The position numbers and the translations under genes were made by a program. Positions 1 to 7,903 of a stretch of 64,000 nucleotides of DNA are shown here, one piece after another. The stretch lies in the NCBI RefSeq assembly GCF_900109345.1, contig NZ_FNZN01000005.1:212767-276766 (forward strand), written 5' to 3'. The notes below the pieces were generated by a model. That model was not told the DNA's origin, made no database searches, and saw only the letters and a program-made list of their open reading frames with translations. Within the stretch, counting starts at the first letter, position 1. Each line of letters begins with the position of its first letter. The DNA comes from Maribacter orientalis (GTDB lineage Bacteria > Bacteroidota > Bacteroidia > Flavobacteriales > Flavobacteriaceae).

Positions 1-45
1 TGCTTACAGCTGTGGTTAGGGTACATGTATTTATTGCTTTTTGGT

Positions 46-78
46 TCCCCCGCTAGCGCTCGTTTGCAACGAGTGCCC
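46..78. repeat. REP-like hairpin, copy 1
   Basis: The sequence contains a perfect 6-bp stem (CTCGTT at 59-64, AACGAG at 68-73) with a TGC loop, preceded by the palindrome GCTAGC. The same core, including the flanking C-run and GCTAGC, recurs at 879-910. Short extragenic palindromes of this kind are typical of REP elements mobilised by RAYT (Y1) transposases in flavobacteria; that origin is inferred. No transposase lies in the window. Confidence 0.6.
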
Positions 79-182
79 ACAGGAGTAAGCTATATCTAAC
101 TAAGGTAAAACCTATGTGGAGTACTTCACCGCCCCCACACTCGCGCAGGCAAAATTCCATAAAAATAAAGCTAGTGCGAGCA

Positions 183-231
183 GCTTGTGCTGAACTTGTT
201 TCAGTATGACGCTCGTACCGTCAAGTATGAG
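183..231. repeat. REP-like hairpin remnant
   Basis: A small hairpin (CTGAA at 190-194, TTCAG at 200-204) is followed by a block ending TCAAGTATGAG at 221-231. That block matches 941-951 and lies in the same order relative to the CTCGTT hairpin as in the second repeat site. The stretch 1-312 holds no coding region that I can support; it appears to be repeat debris. Confidence 0.45.
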
Positions 232-312
232 GGTTTAGTTTGGTAGGCGGTTGCCAGCTACAAGCTATAGGGACTGGAGCTGTGCATGTTTGTACAGTTG
301 GTAATTACATAT

Positions 313-741
313 TTAAACCCTGTAAACATCTACCCTCCAATTTTTTATGAGCATTTTAATTTCTTTGTTGGTTAAGTTTTCTTTTAAAGCTTTTTCTACT
401 AAGGGTAAAAACTCCTCATCACTCGCAAAACGTAGCGCTATAATTTGGGCTACTTTTAGTTCTTTAGGGAATAATTTGCCTGTCATTACATAATACCTCA
501 AATTTTCTTCAGCTTTTATAGCCCTGTCTTGTGCTTTTAAAGGAAAGCTGCGTACAAACCATGCCATAATTAAAAATATAATAGCGATTAGCACTACTAA
601 AGAAGCTAAATACAGGTTATCACTACTGGTACGAATAAGATTACTTATAGCACCGATTAATAAAGCTAGTATCGCAATAAACAAGAGTCCATGAAACCCT
701 TTTACAAGTTTACCATGATTTTTAAAATTCTGTTCTTCCAT
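313..741 (-). CDS. DUF6526 family membrane protein
   Basis: A 142-residue protein with two hydrophobic helices (about residues 18-38 and 45-64) followed by a charged, helical cytoplasmic part. The conserved stretch around LKAQDRAIKAEENLR and the later RFASDEEF motif match what I remember of the flavobacterial DUF6526 family, at its usual length. The function is unknown. The gene stands alone, with repeat-rich DNA on both sides. The ATG start follows an AT-rich leader without a clear Shine-Dalgarno site, which is normal for this phylum. Confidence 0.75.
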   Translation of the reverse strand: MEEQNFKNHGKLVKGFHGLLFIAILALLIGAISNLIRTSSDNLYLASLVVLIAIIFLIMAWFVRSFPLKAQDRAIKAEENLRYYVMTGKLFPKELKVAQIIALRFASDEEFLPLVEKALKENLTNKEIKMLIKNWRVDVYRV

Positions 742-796
742 TTTTTTAGTTTGATTTAAAGATAATCTTATTAATTAGTACTTTTCGAATATAAAG

Positions 797-824
797 AAAG
801 CCACTCAATCTATCGAGTGGCTTT
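797..824. terminator. hairpin, probable terminator
   Basis: A 10-bp perfect stem (AAAGCCACTC at 797-806, GAGTGGCTTT at 815-824) with an 8-nt loop and T-rich sequence on both sides. It could end leftward transcription from the PIG-L gene or insulate the repeats from the DUF6526 gene. Confidence 0.6.
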
Positions 825-878
825 GTTATTATAATTCTTTATCCGTTTTATTAAAATTTTACTAATCAGTCGTTTTTT

Positions 879-951
879 CCCCGGCTAGCGCTCGTTTGCA
901 ACGAGTACCCCCGCTATCGCGAGCGTCATGCTCGTGCCTTCAAGTATGAGT
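879..951. repeat. REP-like hairpin, copy 2
   Basis: The same CTCGTT-TGC-AACGAG hairpin (891-905) sits next to GCTAGC (884-889) as at 46-78, and is followed by a second inverted block containing GCGAGCGTCATGCTCG (920-935) and the TCAAGTATGAG tail (941-951). A further degenerate CGCTCGTTTACAG (968-980) suggests more than one unit was inserted here. The gap 742-1121 holds these repeats and the hairpin at 797-824, and no gene. Confidence 0.6.
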
Positions 952-1121
952 ATAGTTCCTTCTACTCGCGCTCGTTTACAGCAAGAATTCGAGTTAAAAC
1001 CACTCTGAACAAATTGCAACCATACCGAATAAAAAGACGGCTTTTAAATACTTTTTCAAGTAGAACACTTATCGGAAAAATGGGTAGCTTGGTTCCTACT
1101 TGCAAACAGATTGTAGCTGGT

Positions 1122-1982
1122 TTAATCACGCGGTGCATGACCCATGGAATCTGGTGCTCCTTGGTGGTATCTAAATCTTTCCACTGATTTTCCATCGATT
1201 ACTTTAATGCGCTTCCTGATGTTATTAAATAATTTTTCCTTTTCTGTAGCAGGATATTTATCAATATCATGTCCTAGATAATTATTCCATCCTGATGTCC
1301 ATTGACTCACATATTTGGAGCCTGCGTTGACACGTTGTTCTACAAAATCGGTAATGTCTACTATGGTGTTTTTGTCGGACACATTGCCTCCATAAAAAAG
1401 GAATTCAGGAATAACATGGGCCTCTAATTTGTCTTGTATGATATGTCCTTCATACATCAAAGGCCATTCTGCTGCCCTCACCGCATCAGCAGCTAAATAG
1501 GCTGCCGCCCGATGATCACTTTTGTGCCAAACCTGATAATTATATCCAGGATCAAAAGCCATCAATACATCGGGTTTTAGCTTTCTTATATAATAGACCA
1601 ATTTACCAATAGCTTCTTCTTTATTCGCAAATTCAAGTCTACCATCATCATAGCCCAGATTAATATACCGGTCTTCAGATAAACCAATCTGCTTCATGGC
1701 ATCAAGTTGTTCAATACGTCTGATCTTGGCAAGATCATCTTTTCCCAGTTTCGGATCCTTTGTTCCCACATTTCCGGTGCTCATGGTTAGGATATATATC
1801 TCATTGCCATTTTTGTTGAGCATAGCCAATGTGCCATGTGATTGATGGTCATCGTCAGGATGAGCCCCGATTAAAAGCACTCTCTTCCCTTTCCAGTTTT
1901 CAACTGTTTCCTTGGGTTGTGCAAACCCAATTAGTGAGGTAAAAATCAAATAGCCAAAAATTAAGAATCTAGTAGTTTTCAT
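1122..1982 (-). CDS. PIG-L family deacetylase, exported
   Basis: A 286-residue protein with a signal peptide (residues 1-21, ending GFAQ). The PIG-L/LmbE zinc motif AHPDD is at 40-44 and the second ligand region HKSDH at 153-157, as expected for a Zn-dependent N-acetylglucosaminyl-type deacetylase. The family removes acetyl groups from GlcNAc-containing substrates; the substrate here is unknown. The length and the C-terminal GHAPRD ending look complete. It is a single gene in an otherwise decayed neighbourhood, exported to periplasm or outside by inference. Confidence 0.85.
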   Translation of the reverse strand: MKTTRFLIFGYLIFTSLIGFAQPKETVENWKGKRVLLIGAHPDDDHQSHGTLAMLNKNGNEIYILTMSTGNVGTKDPKLGKDDLAKIRRIEQLDAMKQIGLSEDRYINLGYDDGRLEFANKEEAIGKLVYYIRKLKPDVLMAFDPGYNYQVWHKSDHRAAAYLAADAVRAAEWPLMYEGHIIQDKLEAHVIPEFLFYGGNVSDKNTIVDITDFVEQRVNAGSKYVSQWTSGWNNYLGHDIDKYPATEKEKLFNNIRKRIKVIDGKSVERFRYHQGAPDSMGHAPRD

Positions 1983-2331
1983 CAGTATACAATTTATGCT
2001 TTATATAAATATAAGTATTTTACGCATTTCAATTCTTCCGGATAAAAGTGATCATCAATTCATTTTCGTTTTTGGTGGAAATTGATTCGCTATCCGATAT
2101 AGGTTTTTTCTTCTTGGGTCATTTTTAAATAATTACGCCATCAATACCAGATGCTTCCATAAGTAGCTCAAAAACTATAATTTAGGAGAACACCAAAATA
2201 GATAAAGCTACCGAAGTAGTAGTGGTTAGATTTGTTAACCGATTGTGGAGTAGGAGATTGGCAGCTATAATACGTGATAAGTCCCTATATAGTTCACATG
2301 TACATTATAAATATGTTAATGAGTTCTAGCC
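1983..2331. other. non-coding stretch
   Basis: I see no supported gene here. It is AT-rich, and one piece (about 2218-2275, with GTAGTGGTTAG and GGCAGCTATAA) faintly resembles pieces near 237-272 and 5282-5300. That suggests shared decayed repeat material, but the similarity is too weak to classify. Confidence 0.4.
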
Positions 2332-3090
2332 TTACTCTATATTTTGCCTTATCTGTTTAATTAATAGGTTAGTTTGCTCTTCTAACGGTAAATAGAAATT
2401 TGTATTTAGGTTTGTTGACATTACAATGAATAAGTATAGATTGGTTTCAAATTCTGGATTTTCAAGAAAAATAAAATCATTGTTTGGAAATTTACTTGGA
2501 TCAACATCAATAAGAACGTCCTCAATAATATCCAAATGTCTTCTAAAATTTCCATTGTTTAAAAAAAATTGATGGGTGTAATTCTGTATTTTGATAACAC
2601 TGTTTTCTTGATTTTTTACAAGTTCCAATTGTGATTGTATTTCAGAAATTGCCTTTCTCAAGGATGGATCAGAAATGATGGATAATTTTCCAGAATTATT
2701 TATTTCATCATAGGTTCCTTTGTTGGGCACATACCTAGATACCTACTTGAAAGCATCCACCATATTTTGGGACATTTCTTTCTCGCTTATAATTGGTAAT
2801 GAAGGACCAGTGAATTTTCCAATTTCTAAAGAACCTTCAATAATTGCAGTATTGGTTTCAATAGTCTTAGTGAGTATCGTGAGATTGGTTTCAAACTCTT
2901 GTAAAAGCGAAATCAACAATTGCTGTTCGATAGCCTTATTTTTTTGTTCTTCATTCCAATTATTTATCTGCAATGCAATCAAAATACCAATAACTACCAG
3001 TACTATTTCCCCAAAGGCATACAGTAGATATTTGTAGAATTTGTTTTCGGTAAGCAGACGTTGTCTTATACGACGGAAAAATTTAATCAT
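2332..3090 (-). pseudogene. DUF6090 family protein, interrupted by an in-frame TAG
   Basis: Reading from 3090 leftward, the first 115 residues start MIKFFRRIRQ, include a transmembrane helix (YLLYAFGEIVLVVIGILIAL, about residues 22-41) and then QINNWNEE, the signature of DUF6090. The frame meets TAG at 2743-2745 and then continues in the same frame as VSRYVPNKGTYDE and on to a TAA at 2332-2334. The frame is unbroken on both sides (about 250 codons in all, the usual family length), so a single nonsense change is the only lesion. The function of DUF6090 is not known. A start at the Met of the second part (2730) would lack the membrane helix. Confidence 0.85.
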
Positions 3091-3289
3091 GGGAAGTGGT
3101 TAGTTATTCTTCCTAAGAAACTGAATAAAAATAAATGACTTAAAATCAGTCAAATAATATTTAAAATGAAGAATACCACATTATATAGAGTTACAGATGA
3201 AGTAAAGGTTGATTATAGTGATTGTTAGAGGTCACGGATCTTTAACTGAAAATTGTCATACATTACCGAGAAATTAATAAATAGTCGTT

Positions 3290-3505
3290 ATGGGATTTAT
3301 CGCTGGCTTGATTGCATTGTTTTTGGGTTCAATAGTTGGTATAACTATAACGGTTATTTATTCATTAAAAAAAAATAGTAAAGGGAAAGAATTGTCTACT
3401 ACCAAAATGGTTCTTTCTTCGCTTGGAGTATTTTTTATTTCAACTCTGATTGCCATTCCATCCATATTTTATCTTCTGTTTCTTATGTATAGTCGGGCAG
3501 CATAA
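3290..3505 (+). CDS. small two-helix membrane protein
   Basis: A 71-residue open frame with two strongly hydrophobic segments (about residues 3-25 and 40-66) joined by a lysine-rich loop (KKNSKGKE). I do not recognise a family. The ATG follows an AT-rich leader without a ribosome-binding motif. Support is the clean two-helix layout and the absence of an overlapping gene; it could still be chance, since AT-rich DNA readily gives hydrophobic frames. Confidence 0.45.
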   Translation: MGFIAGLIALFLGSIVGITITVIYSLKKNSKGKELSTTKMVLSSLGVFFISTLIAIPSIFYLLFLMYSRAA

Positions 3506-3645
3506 TTTAGTCAGTAGGTTGTAACGTATTTTCTAAAGAACTTTATCATAAAAGTAATAGGTTGGTGGTTTCCCTATCAAGGTACGGAAATATTCAGTTC
3601 CTAATTTTTTGTATAATGCATTTGTCAGCTGCGAGATATTTTAAA

Positions 3646-3717
3646 GGTTACACCTTCGGGTGTATAGCCGAAGCGATGCAATATAGGAGTTTAGATATAG
3701 AAGGGTGGTTGGGGAAG
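3646..3717 (+). repeat. coding-like relic, copy A
   Basis: A 72-nt segment matches 5400-5471 with about 79 percent identity. Read in this frame both copies encode YTFGC..EA.QYRS.D.EGWLG, and more than half of the differences fall in third codon positions. That pattern points to remnants of a once-translated gene family, not a structural repeat. Copy A also forms a perfect hairpin, TACACC-TTCG-GGTGTA (3649-3664). The frame around it (3562-3801) has no recognisable domain and I do not call it a gene. The remaining 3506-4407, apart from the DUF6090 remnant, shows nothing I can identify. Confidence 0.5.
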
Positions 3718-3859
3718 ATTTATGAGGAGGCCAACAAAATTCTATCCATGACATTTACTGAATTTACTTTCGGTCAAAAGTCTTTGTCCTATATTTTGTA
3801 AGAATTTAACCTTTTGAAGAATTTTTTTCAAACTTTTTTTTGACTACCATCTTCATTTC

Positions 3860-3970
3860 AATTATTGATTGGTAATGCAAATACGATTTCTCCAAAAGCA
3901 TATTTTTATTACTTGCCTGTCCTATTTTTTAGATAGCATTTGCTGATGTATTGTCTGGATAAATTTAATC
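3860..3970 (-). pseudogene. remnant of a second DUF6090 gene (N-terminus)
   Basis: Reverse-strand translation gives IKFIQTIHQQMLSKK followed, after a frameshift, by KYAFGEIVFALPINN. These align with MIKFFRRIRQRLLTEN and YAFGEIV...ALQINN of the DUF6090 gene at 2332-3090. The copy has lost part of the membrane helix and all of its C-terminus. It shows that DUF6090 genes were once multiple in this stretch. Confidence 0.65.
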
Positions 3971-4407
3971 GTTTAAAGTAATGATCCAAAGTCGTCTAAA
4001 CAAGTTAGTAAATCATTAATAACATTATAAGTAATTGGTATACAGTGTTTTAATTAATTTATATTAAGATAGAGGCTATGTTAATAAAGTAGAGTTTAAC
4101 CCCTGTTTTTAGCGCTTATAATAGTGAATATCAAGGACAATTTGATTTTTTATTACATGCCCTCAATGTTACTGGTTTTCAATCGCTCAGTAGAAAAACC
4201 ATAGAGGTAAGAAATAGACGTTTCACGCAAGTTAAACCCATTTAGTATTAAATTTATAGTGATTTGTGGTAGGGTTTTTTCTGTACTAATTGTTTTAGAA
4301 TATATAAGAATTAATCTTAAATCATATTTATAGTTAAAACCCCTATGAAACAAAAATTTAATTACCCCCAAATGAAAAATGAATTTAACCTATTAAACAA
4401 TTTAAAA

Positions 4408-5160
4408 ATGAAAACCATTCAAAAAATGGCACTAGTTGCTTTAAGTGTTTTTACTGTTGTGTCTTGCAGCAAAAATAATGAGGATACTCTAAATGATTTA
4501 CCCGTGGGTATCGCCTTAAAGGCAGATGCAAAAGTTAGAGTTGGTGATTTGCCTGTGGAAATTTTAGATTTTGTGGCAAGTGAATATCCTGATTTAACCA
4601 TAGATGAGGCAGAAGAAGAAGATAATGGTAATTTTGAGGTAAAATTAAGTGATGGTACAGAACTTATTTTTGATGCCAATGGCATCTTTTTAGGCATTGA
4701 TGATGACAGCCAAGAAAATGGTGATTTCGATGACTCTGAAGTTGCTAAAGAAGACTTATTGCAAGTTATTTTGGACTATATCGAGCTAAATTATCCTGGA
4801 GTGGGGATAGATGAAGCAGAACTAGAACATAATGATCAATACGAAGTGGAATTGAATGACGATACTATTTTGATTTTTAATATCACTGGTGATTTCCAGG
4901 GTGTTGGTGTCGATGAAAACGACCAAGATGATGATGGAGATTATGACTGGGAAGAAGAAGATGGGAACGATGATGGAGACACTATAGACCCCGCCCAATT
5001 ACCAGAGATGGCACTGTCGTATTTGAATGAGACCTACCCAAATCTTACCATTGTACATGCGGAAATTGAAGATGAAGGCGATTTTGAAGTAACCATGAGC
5101 AATGGGTTGGAAGTTTATTTTGATGCCGAAGGAAATTTCCTTTCTGTGGATGAAGATTAA
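4408..5160 (+). CDS. acidic lipoprotein with three PepSY-like repeats
   Basis: I start the gene at the ATG at 4408, not the upstream in-frame ATG at 4345, because residues 1-20 then form a clean lipoprotein signal (lipobox VVSC, Cys about residue 20). About 250 residues. Three repeats of roughly 55 residues follow, each with the pattern LP..IL.F...YP.LTID.AE.E..G.FEV.LS.G.EL.FD..G.FLG.D, separated by very acidic linkers (for example DENDQDDDGDYDWEEED). This is the PepSY-like/DUF2874 fold, known as small envelope-associated domains; the role here is unknown. The acidic linkers may bind cations, an inference. Confidence 0.75.
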   Translation: MKTIQKMALVALSVFTVVSCSKNNEDTLNDLPVGIALKADAKVRVGDLPVEILDFVASEYPDLTIDEAEEEDNGNFEVKLSDGTELIFDANGIFLGIDDDSQENGDFDDSEVAKEDLLQVILDYIELNYPGVGIDEAELEHNDQYEVELNDDTILIFNITGDFQGVGVDENDQDDDGDYDWEEEDGNDDGDTIDPAQLPEMALSYLNETYPNLTIVHAEIEDEGDFEVTMSNGLEVYFDAEGNFLSVDED

Positions 5161-5212
5161 GATAATTTATATTGTTAAAGAAGGGCTATAGTCCCAAACC
5201 ACAATAAAATCA

Positions 5213-5256
5213 CCCTGTTGCCTAACTGTTTTTTAGAGTTAGGGAACAGGGTTTTT
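5213..5256 (+). terminator. rho-independent terminator
   Basis: A long stem, CCCTGTT plus CCTAACT (5213-5227) pairing with AGTTAGG plus AACAGGG (5237-5251), is followed by TTTTT. It lies 52 nt after the lipoprotein stop. Confidence 0.85.
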
Positions 5257-5399
5257 AATTTGTATTTTGAAGAGTTATAGAAGAAGTAGTGGTTGGTTTA
5301 ACAATTTACTGAATTATTTAGTCTATAATAATCATGCAATAACATACCTAGTTTGATTTTATACAAGGTATTTGCAGTAGCTCTGATTTTGTATTCCAA

Positions 5400-5471
5400 A
5401 GTTACACATTCGGGTGTTTACCTGAAGCTATACAATACAGAAGTTTCGATAGAGAAGGTTGGTTGGGGTTA
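5400..5471 (+). repeat. coding-like relic, copy B
   Basis: This is the partner of 3646-3717; the 24 codons align without gaps. It ends at the 3' end of the aminotransferase gene on the other strand. The upstream 40 nt also look related to copy A but contain small insertions and deletions. Confidence 0.5.
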
Positions 5472-5475
5472 TAAA

Positions 5476-6591
5476 CTATCCCATCACTTTTCTGAGAGCT
5501 TTATCAAAAAGCTTTATTTCTTCTGTTGTACCAGTACTAATTCTTGCCCAATCATTAAATGGTGGAAAAGGTCTTCCTATTAGAACATTTTCTTTTTCCA
5601 TGGCAGACATCATTTCATTTATCGGTATTCCGGTTTTGAAAAAAACAAAGTTTGTATGTGATTTTTGGTATTCTAAGTTCAAATCATTTAAGGTCTTGTA
5701 GATATCATTTTTTGCTTCCACATTTTTAGCAACGCTAAATTTGTAAAACGCATCATCTCTTAATGCTTCTTTAGCAGCTTCAATCGCTAAAACATTTGAC
5801 ATAGCCATAATGTTTTTTTTCAGTCTGGTCGCAATGTCTGGTCGAGCGACTAAGTATCCTATTCGAAGCCCTGCAAGGCCATAAACTTTTGAAAATGTTT
5901 TTGAGACTATTACATTCATATTTTCCTTCACCAATTCAATCATTGAAGGGTAATCGGGTTCGGTAATAAAATCGTAATAAGCTTCGTCACTAAAAACCAT
6001 GGTTCTATTGCTAACGGAGGAGCAGAAATCTCTCAGTTTATTTCTGTCAAGTAATGTGCCTGTAGGATTGTTTGGGTTGCATATGAAAATCAAACCTGTT
6101 TTAGAGGTTATTCGTTTCTCCATTTCATCTAAATTATGCCCCATGTTATTATCTACGGGAACTCGATGTACGGTAGCGCCAAAATTCTCGGCATAGGTCA
6201 TGAGGGACTGAAAAGTAGGGTCAGCAGCAATAATTTCACCGCCGTTAATTCCGTAGGTCAGACCAGCAGCCTTTAAACCTTCTGTAGAACCGCCAGTAAT
6301 AACAATGTGATCTTTGGTTACACCTTCTTTCTGTGCTATTTGTTCTACTAATGGATGTAGCACCATTGAGGGGTATCTACAAGCAATATCCAATGAATTT
6401 TTAATTACCTCTCGTACTGCTTTTGATGGCCCATACGGATTTTCATTAGAATTTAATTTGGCAATTCTTGATTTTTCTAAATAATCAGATTTTTCGGTTG
6501 GTATGGCGAAAGCTCCAAATCCACCTAAAAAAGTAAAACCACTAGAAAGTCCAGCAGTTTTAAGCCATTGTCGTCTGTCAATAGTGTTCAT
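5476..6591 (-). CDS. Tat-exported HisC-like PLP aminotransferase
   Basis: A 371-residue fold-type I aminotransferase. Residues 5-13 carry a twin-arginine motif (DRRQWLKTA) before a hydrophobic segment, so the enzyme should fold in the cytoplasm and be exported. Signature residues are present: NPNNPTG (172-178), DEAY (202-205), the Schiff-base Lys in SKVYGLAGLR (Lys235) and the carboxylate-binding Arg243. The sequence is of the histidinol-phosphate aminotransferase type, but export makes a role in histidine synthesis unlikely; the real substrate is unknown. The two genes upstream (7689-6668) are on the same strand. Confidence 0.85.
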   Translation of the reverse strand: MNTIDRRQWLKTAGLSSGFTFLGGFGAFAIPTEKSDYLEKSRIAKLNSNENPYGPSKAVREVIKNSLDIACRYPSMVLHPLVEQIAQKEGVTKDHIVITGGSTEGLKAAGLTYGINGGEIIAADPTFQSLMTYAENFGATVHRVPVDNNMGHNLDEMEKRITSKTGLIFICNPNNPTGTLLDRNKLRDFCSSVSNRTMVFSDEAYYDFITEPDYPSMIELVKENMNVIVSKTFSKVYGLAGLRIGYLVARPDIATRLKKNIMAMSNVLAIEAAKEALRDDAFYKFSVAKNVEAKNDIYKTLNDLNLEYQKSHTNFVFFKTGIPINEMMSAMEKENVLIGRPFPPFNDWARISTGTTEEIKLFDKALRKVMG

Positions 6592-6667
6592 ATTTGTACC
6601 CTTTGGGTAAAAGATACGAAAATTGCCTATAAAAATTTTAATTTGAGGAGCAGATGATGATTACTAA

Positions 6668-7231
6668 TTAAAAATATAACTCCTCATTATTTACATCATC
6701 TTCTTGTTTCTTAGGCGCTGTAAAAATATCCTTTAAAATAAAACTTGTTACTATAGTAAGACCTGTGGTTAAAATAGGAATCGAATAATCCCAATTTAAT
6801 AGGTGCATAATGCCACCAGAAATAATGGTGATTACACCAATGACCATTACAAAGTTCCAAATTATTTCAGTAAGGCTATTTCTTGAATTACCTTCTTTGT
6901 CCATAAAGTAAGTAGTGCCCTCCATGGCAAACCATGCAATAAATGTAAGGGCTGTACCGACTTGGAAAATTACGGTGTACGGAAAAGATAGAATGGTTAA
7001 AATGCCATTAGTTGACCAAAATAGAACTAAAGCCATTTTTATAATGTCTATAGTAAGTTTTTCTGTCTTCCTAAAAAAACGAAGGGAGTAGAAAACCAGT
7101 ATTGCGGTAAACGAAATAAAAACTATACCTGCTGAATATGGCCATTGAAGAACCTGCATTAGCATACCTATTAAAAGGGTAGCTAAGGCTGCCCGAATCG
7201 GATTTTTAAATGCTTTTTTAGATTTTTCCAT
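6668..7231 (-). CDS. integral membrane protein, GldL-like flavour
   Basis: 187 residues with about five hydrophobic segments (14-31, 33-49, 63-82, 85-103, 122-160) and a polar acidic tail (EDDVNNEELYF). Repeated motifs such as MQVLQWPYSAG and MHLLNWDYSIP (a Trp-Pro/Asp-Tyr pair at the start of a helix) recall GldL-type flavobacterial membrane proteins, but the cytoplasmic GldL domain is missing. I give no function. It lies 11 nt after the 7243-7689 gene, so the two are probably co-transcribed. Confidence 0.6.
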   Translation of the reverse strand: MEKSKKAFKNPIRAALATLLIGMLMQVLQWPYSAGIVFISFTAILVFYSLRFFRKTEKLTIDIIKMALVLFWSTNGILTILSFPYTVIFQVGTALTFIAWFAMEGTTYFMDKEGNSRNSLTEIIWNFVMVIGVITIISGGIMHLLNWDYSIPILTTGLTIVTSFILKDIFTAPKKQEDDVNNEELYF

Positions 7232-7242
7232 GTCTACTTATT

Positions 7243-7689
7243 TTAATTAATAACTTTTATATTGGCTTTTAGGCCTTCCATAATTCCAATAATATTATTT
7301 ACGGTTTCGTTTAAATAGTACCGTACAACAATATGGGGAATTCGAATGGTTGTAAATCCATTTTTGAAGGAGTGCATAGCCTCTTCTAAATTGTTAATAG
7401 CCTCATGCTCGGTCAGTTTATCATATTTAGAGTCAATTTCAATATTGAGTTTTACACGTGATATGGCGATATCTATAGATTTTTTGCCATCCCACCATTC
7501 TAGCATAGAGTTTACACCAGCCTCTTTAAGGGCATAGTATAATTGAATAGCCTCTAAAGAAGTATCGTGTTTGTTGATTAGTTTCTCAATACGTTCATAA
7601 TGTTTGTTGCAGAGTTCTACACCTGCACTTTCCATAGCATTTTTGTGGTCTATATAATCGAGTTCTTTCTTACATTCTAAACAAATCAT
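7243..7689 (-). CDS. protein with N-terminal Cys pair and PD-(D/E)xK-like nuclease core
   Basis: 148 residues. The N-terminus has CLECKKE and, 22 residues later, CNKH, a possible small zinc ribbon. The C-terminal half contains KSIDIAISRVKLNIEID, which fits the D...ExD core of DUF559-like/restriction-endonuclease-fold proteins, followed by a helix and FTTIRIPHIVV, the usual next strand. The family name is uncertain. It is the first gene of a probable three-gene minus-strand run. Confidence 0.55.
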   Translation of the reverse strand: MICLECKKELDYIDHKNAMESAGVELCNKHYERIEKLINKHDTSLEAIQLYYALKEAGVNSMLEWWDGKKSIDIAISRVKLNIEIDSKYDKLTEHEAINNLEEAMHSFKNGFTTIRIPHIVVRYYLNETVNNIIGIMEGLKANIKVIN

Positions 7690-7903
7690 TAATAGGTTAA
7701 GTTTAAGGTTTGGGGAAATTAATAACCTCGATATTTTAAGATTAGTATGTAACCTCGATGAATGACATCCAACTTTTAGACGAACTGCATTTTTTTAGAT
7801 TAACGGCATTTTGAAATGTTAAAATTGTGGTGAAATTGATTTTGATGATGGTGAGCTAATTCATATTTAGAGATTATATTTACAAGAATGATAATTTTAA
7901 TCC

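Noticed and set aside
962..1195. Open frame of 77 codons on the minus strand overlapping the end of the PIG-L gene
   Set aside because: It shares bases with the end of a convincing gene in another frame and with degenerate REP-like DNA; no domain or signal is seen.
3562..3801. Open frame of 79 codons on the plus strand
   Set aside because: Only the 24-codon relic inside it has any comparative support; the start and the flanks look random, so I list the relic, not a gene.
4153..4371. Open frame of 72 codons on the minus strand in the gap before the lipoprotein gene
   Set aside because: No recognisable motif and an overlap with the lipoprotein gene's upstream region; AT-rich chance frame.
5161..5475. 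A small RNA between the lipoprotein gene and the aminotransferase gene
   Set aside because: The only structured part is the terminator at 5213-5256; no separate promoter-like signal supports an RNA gene.
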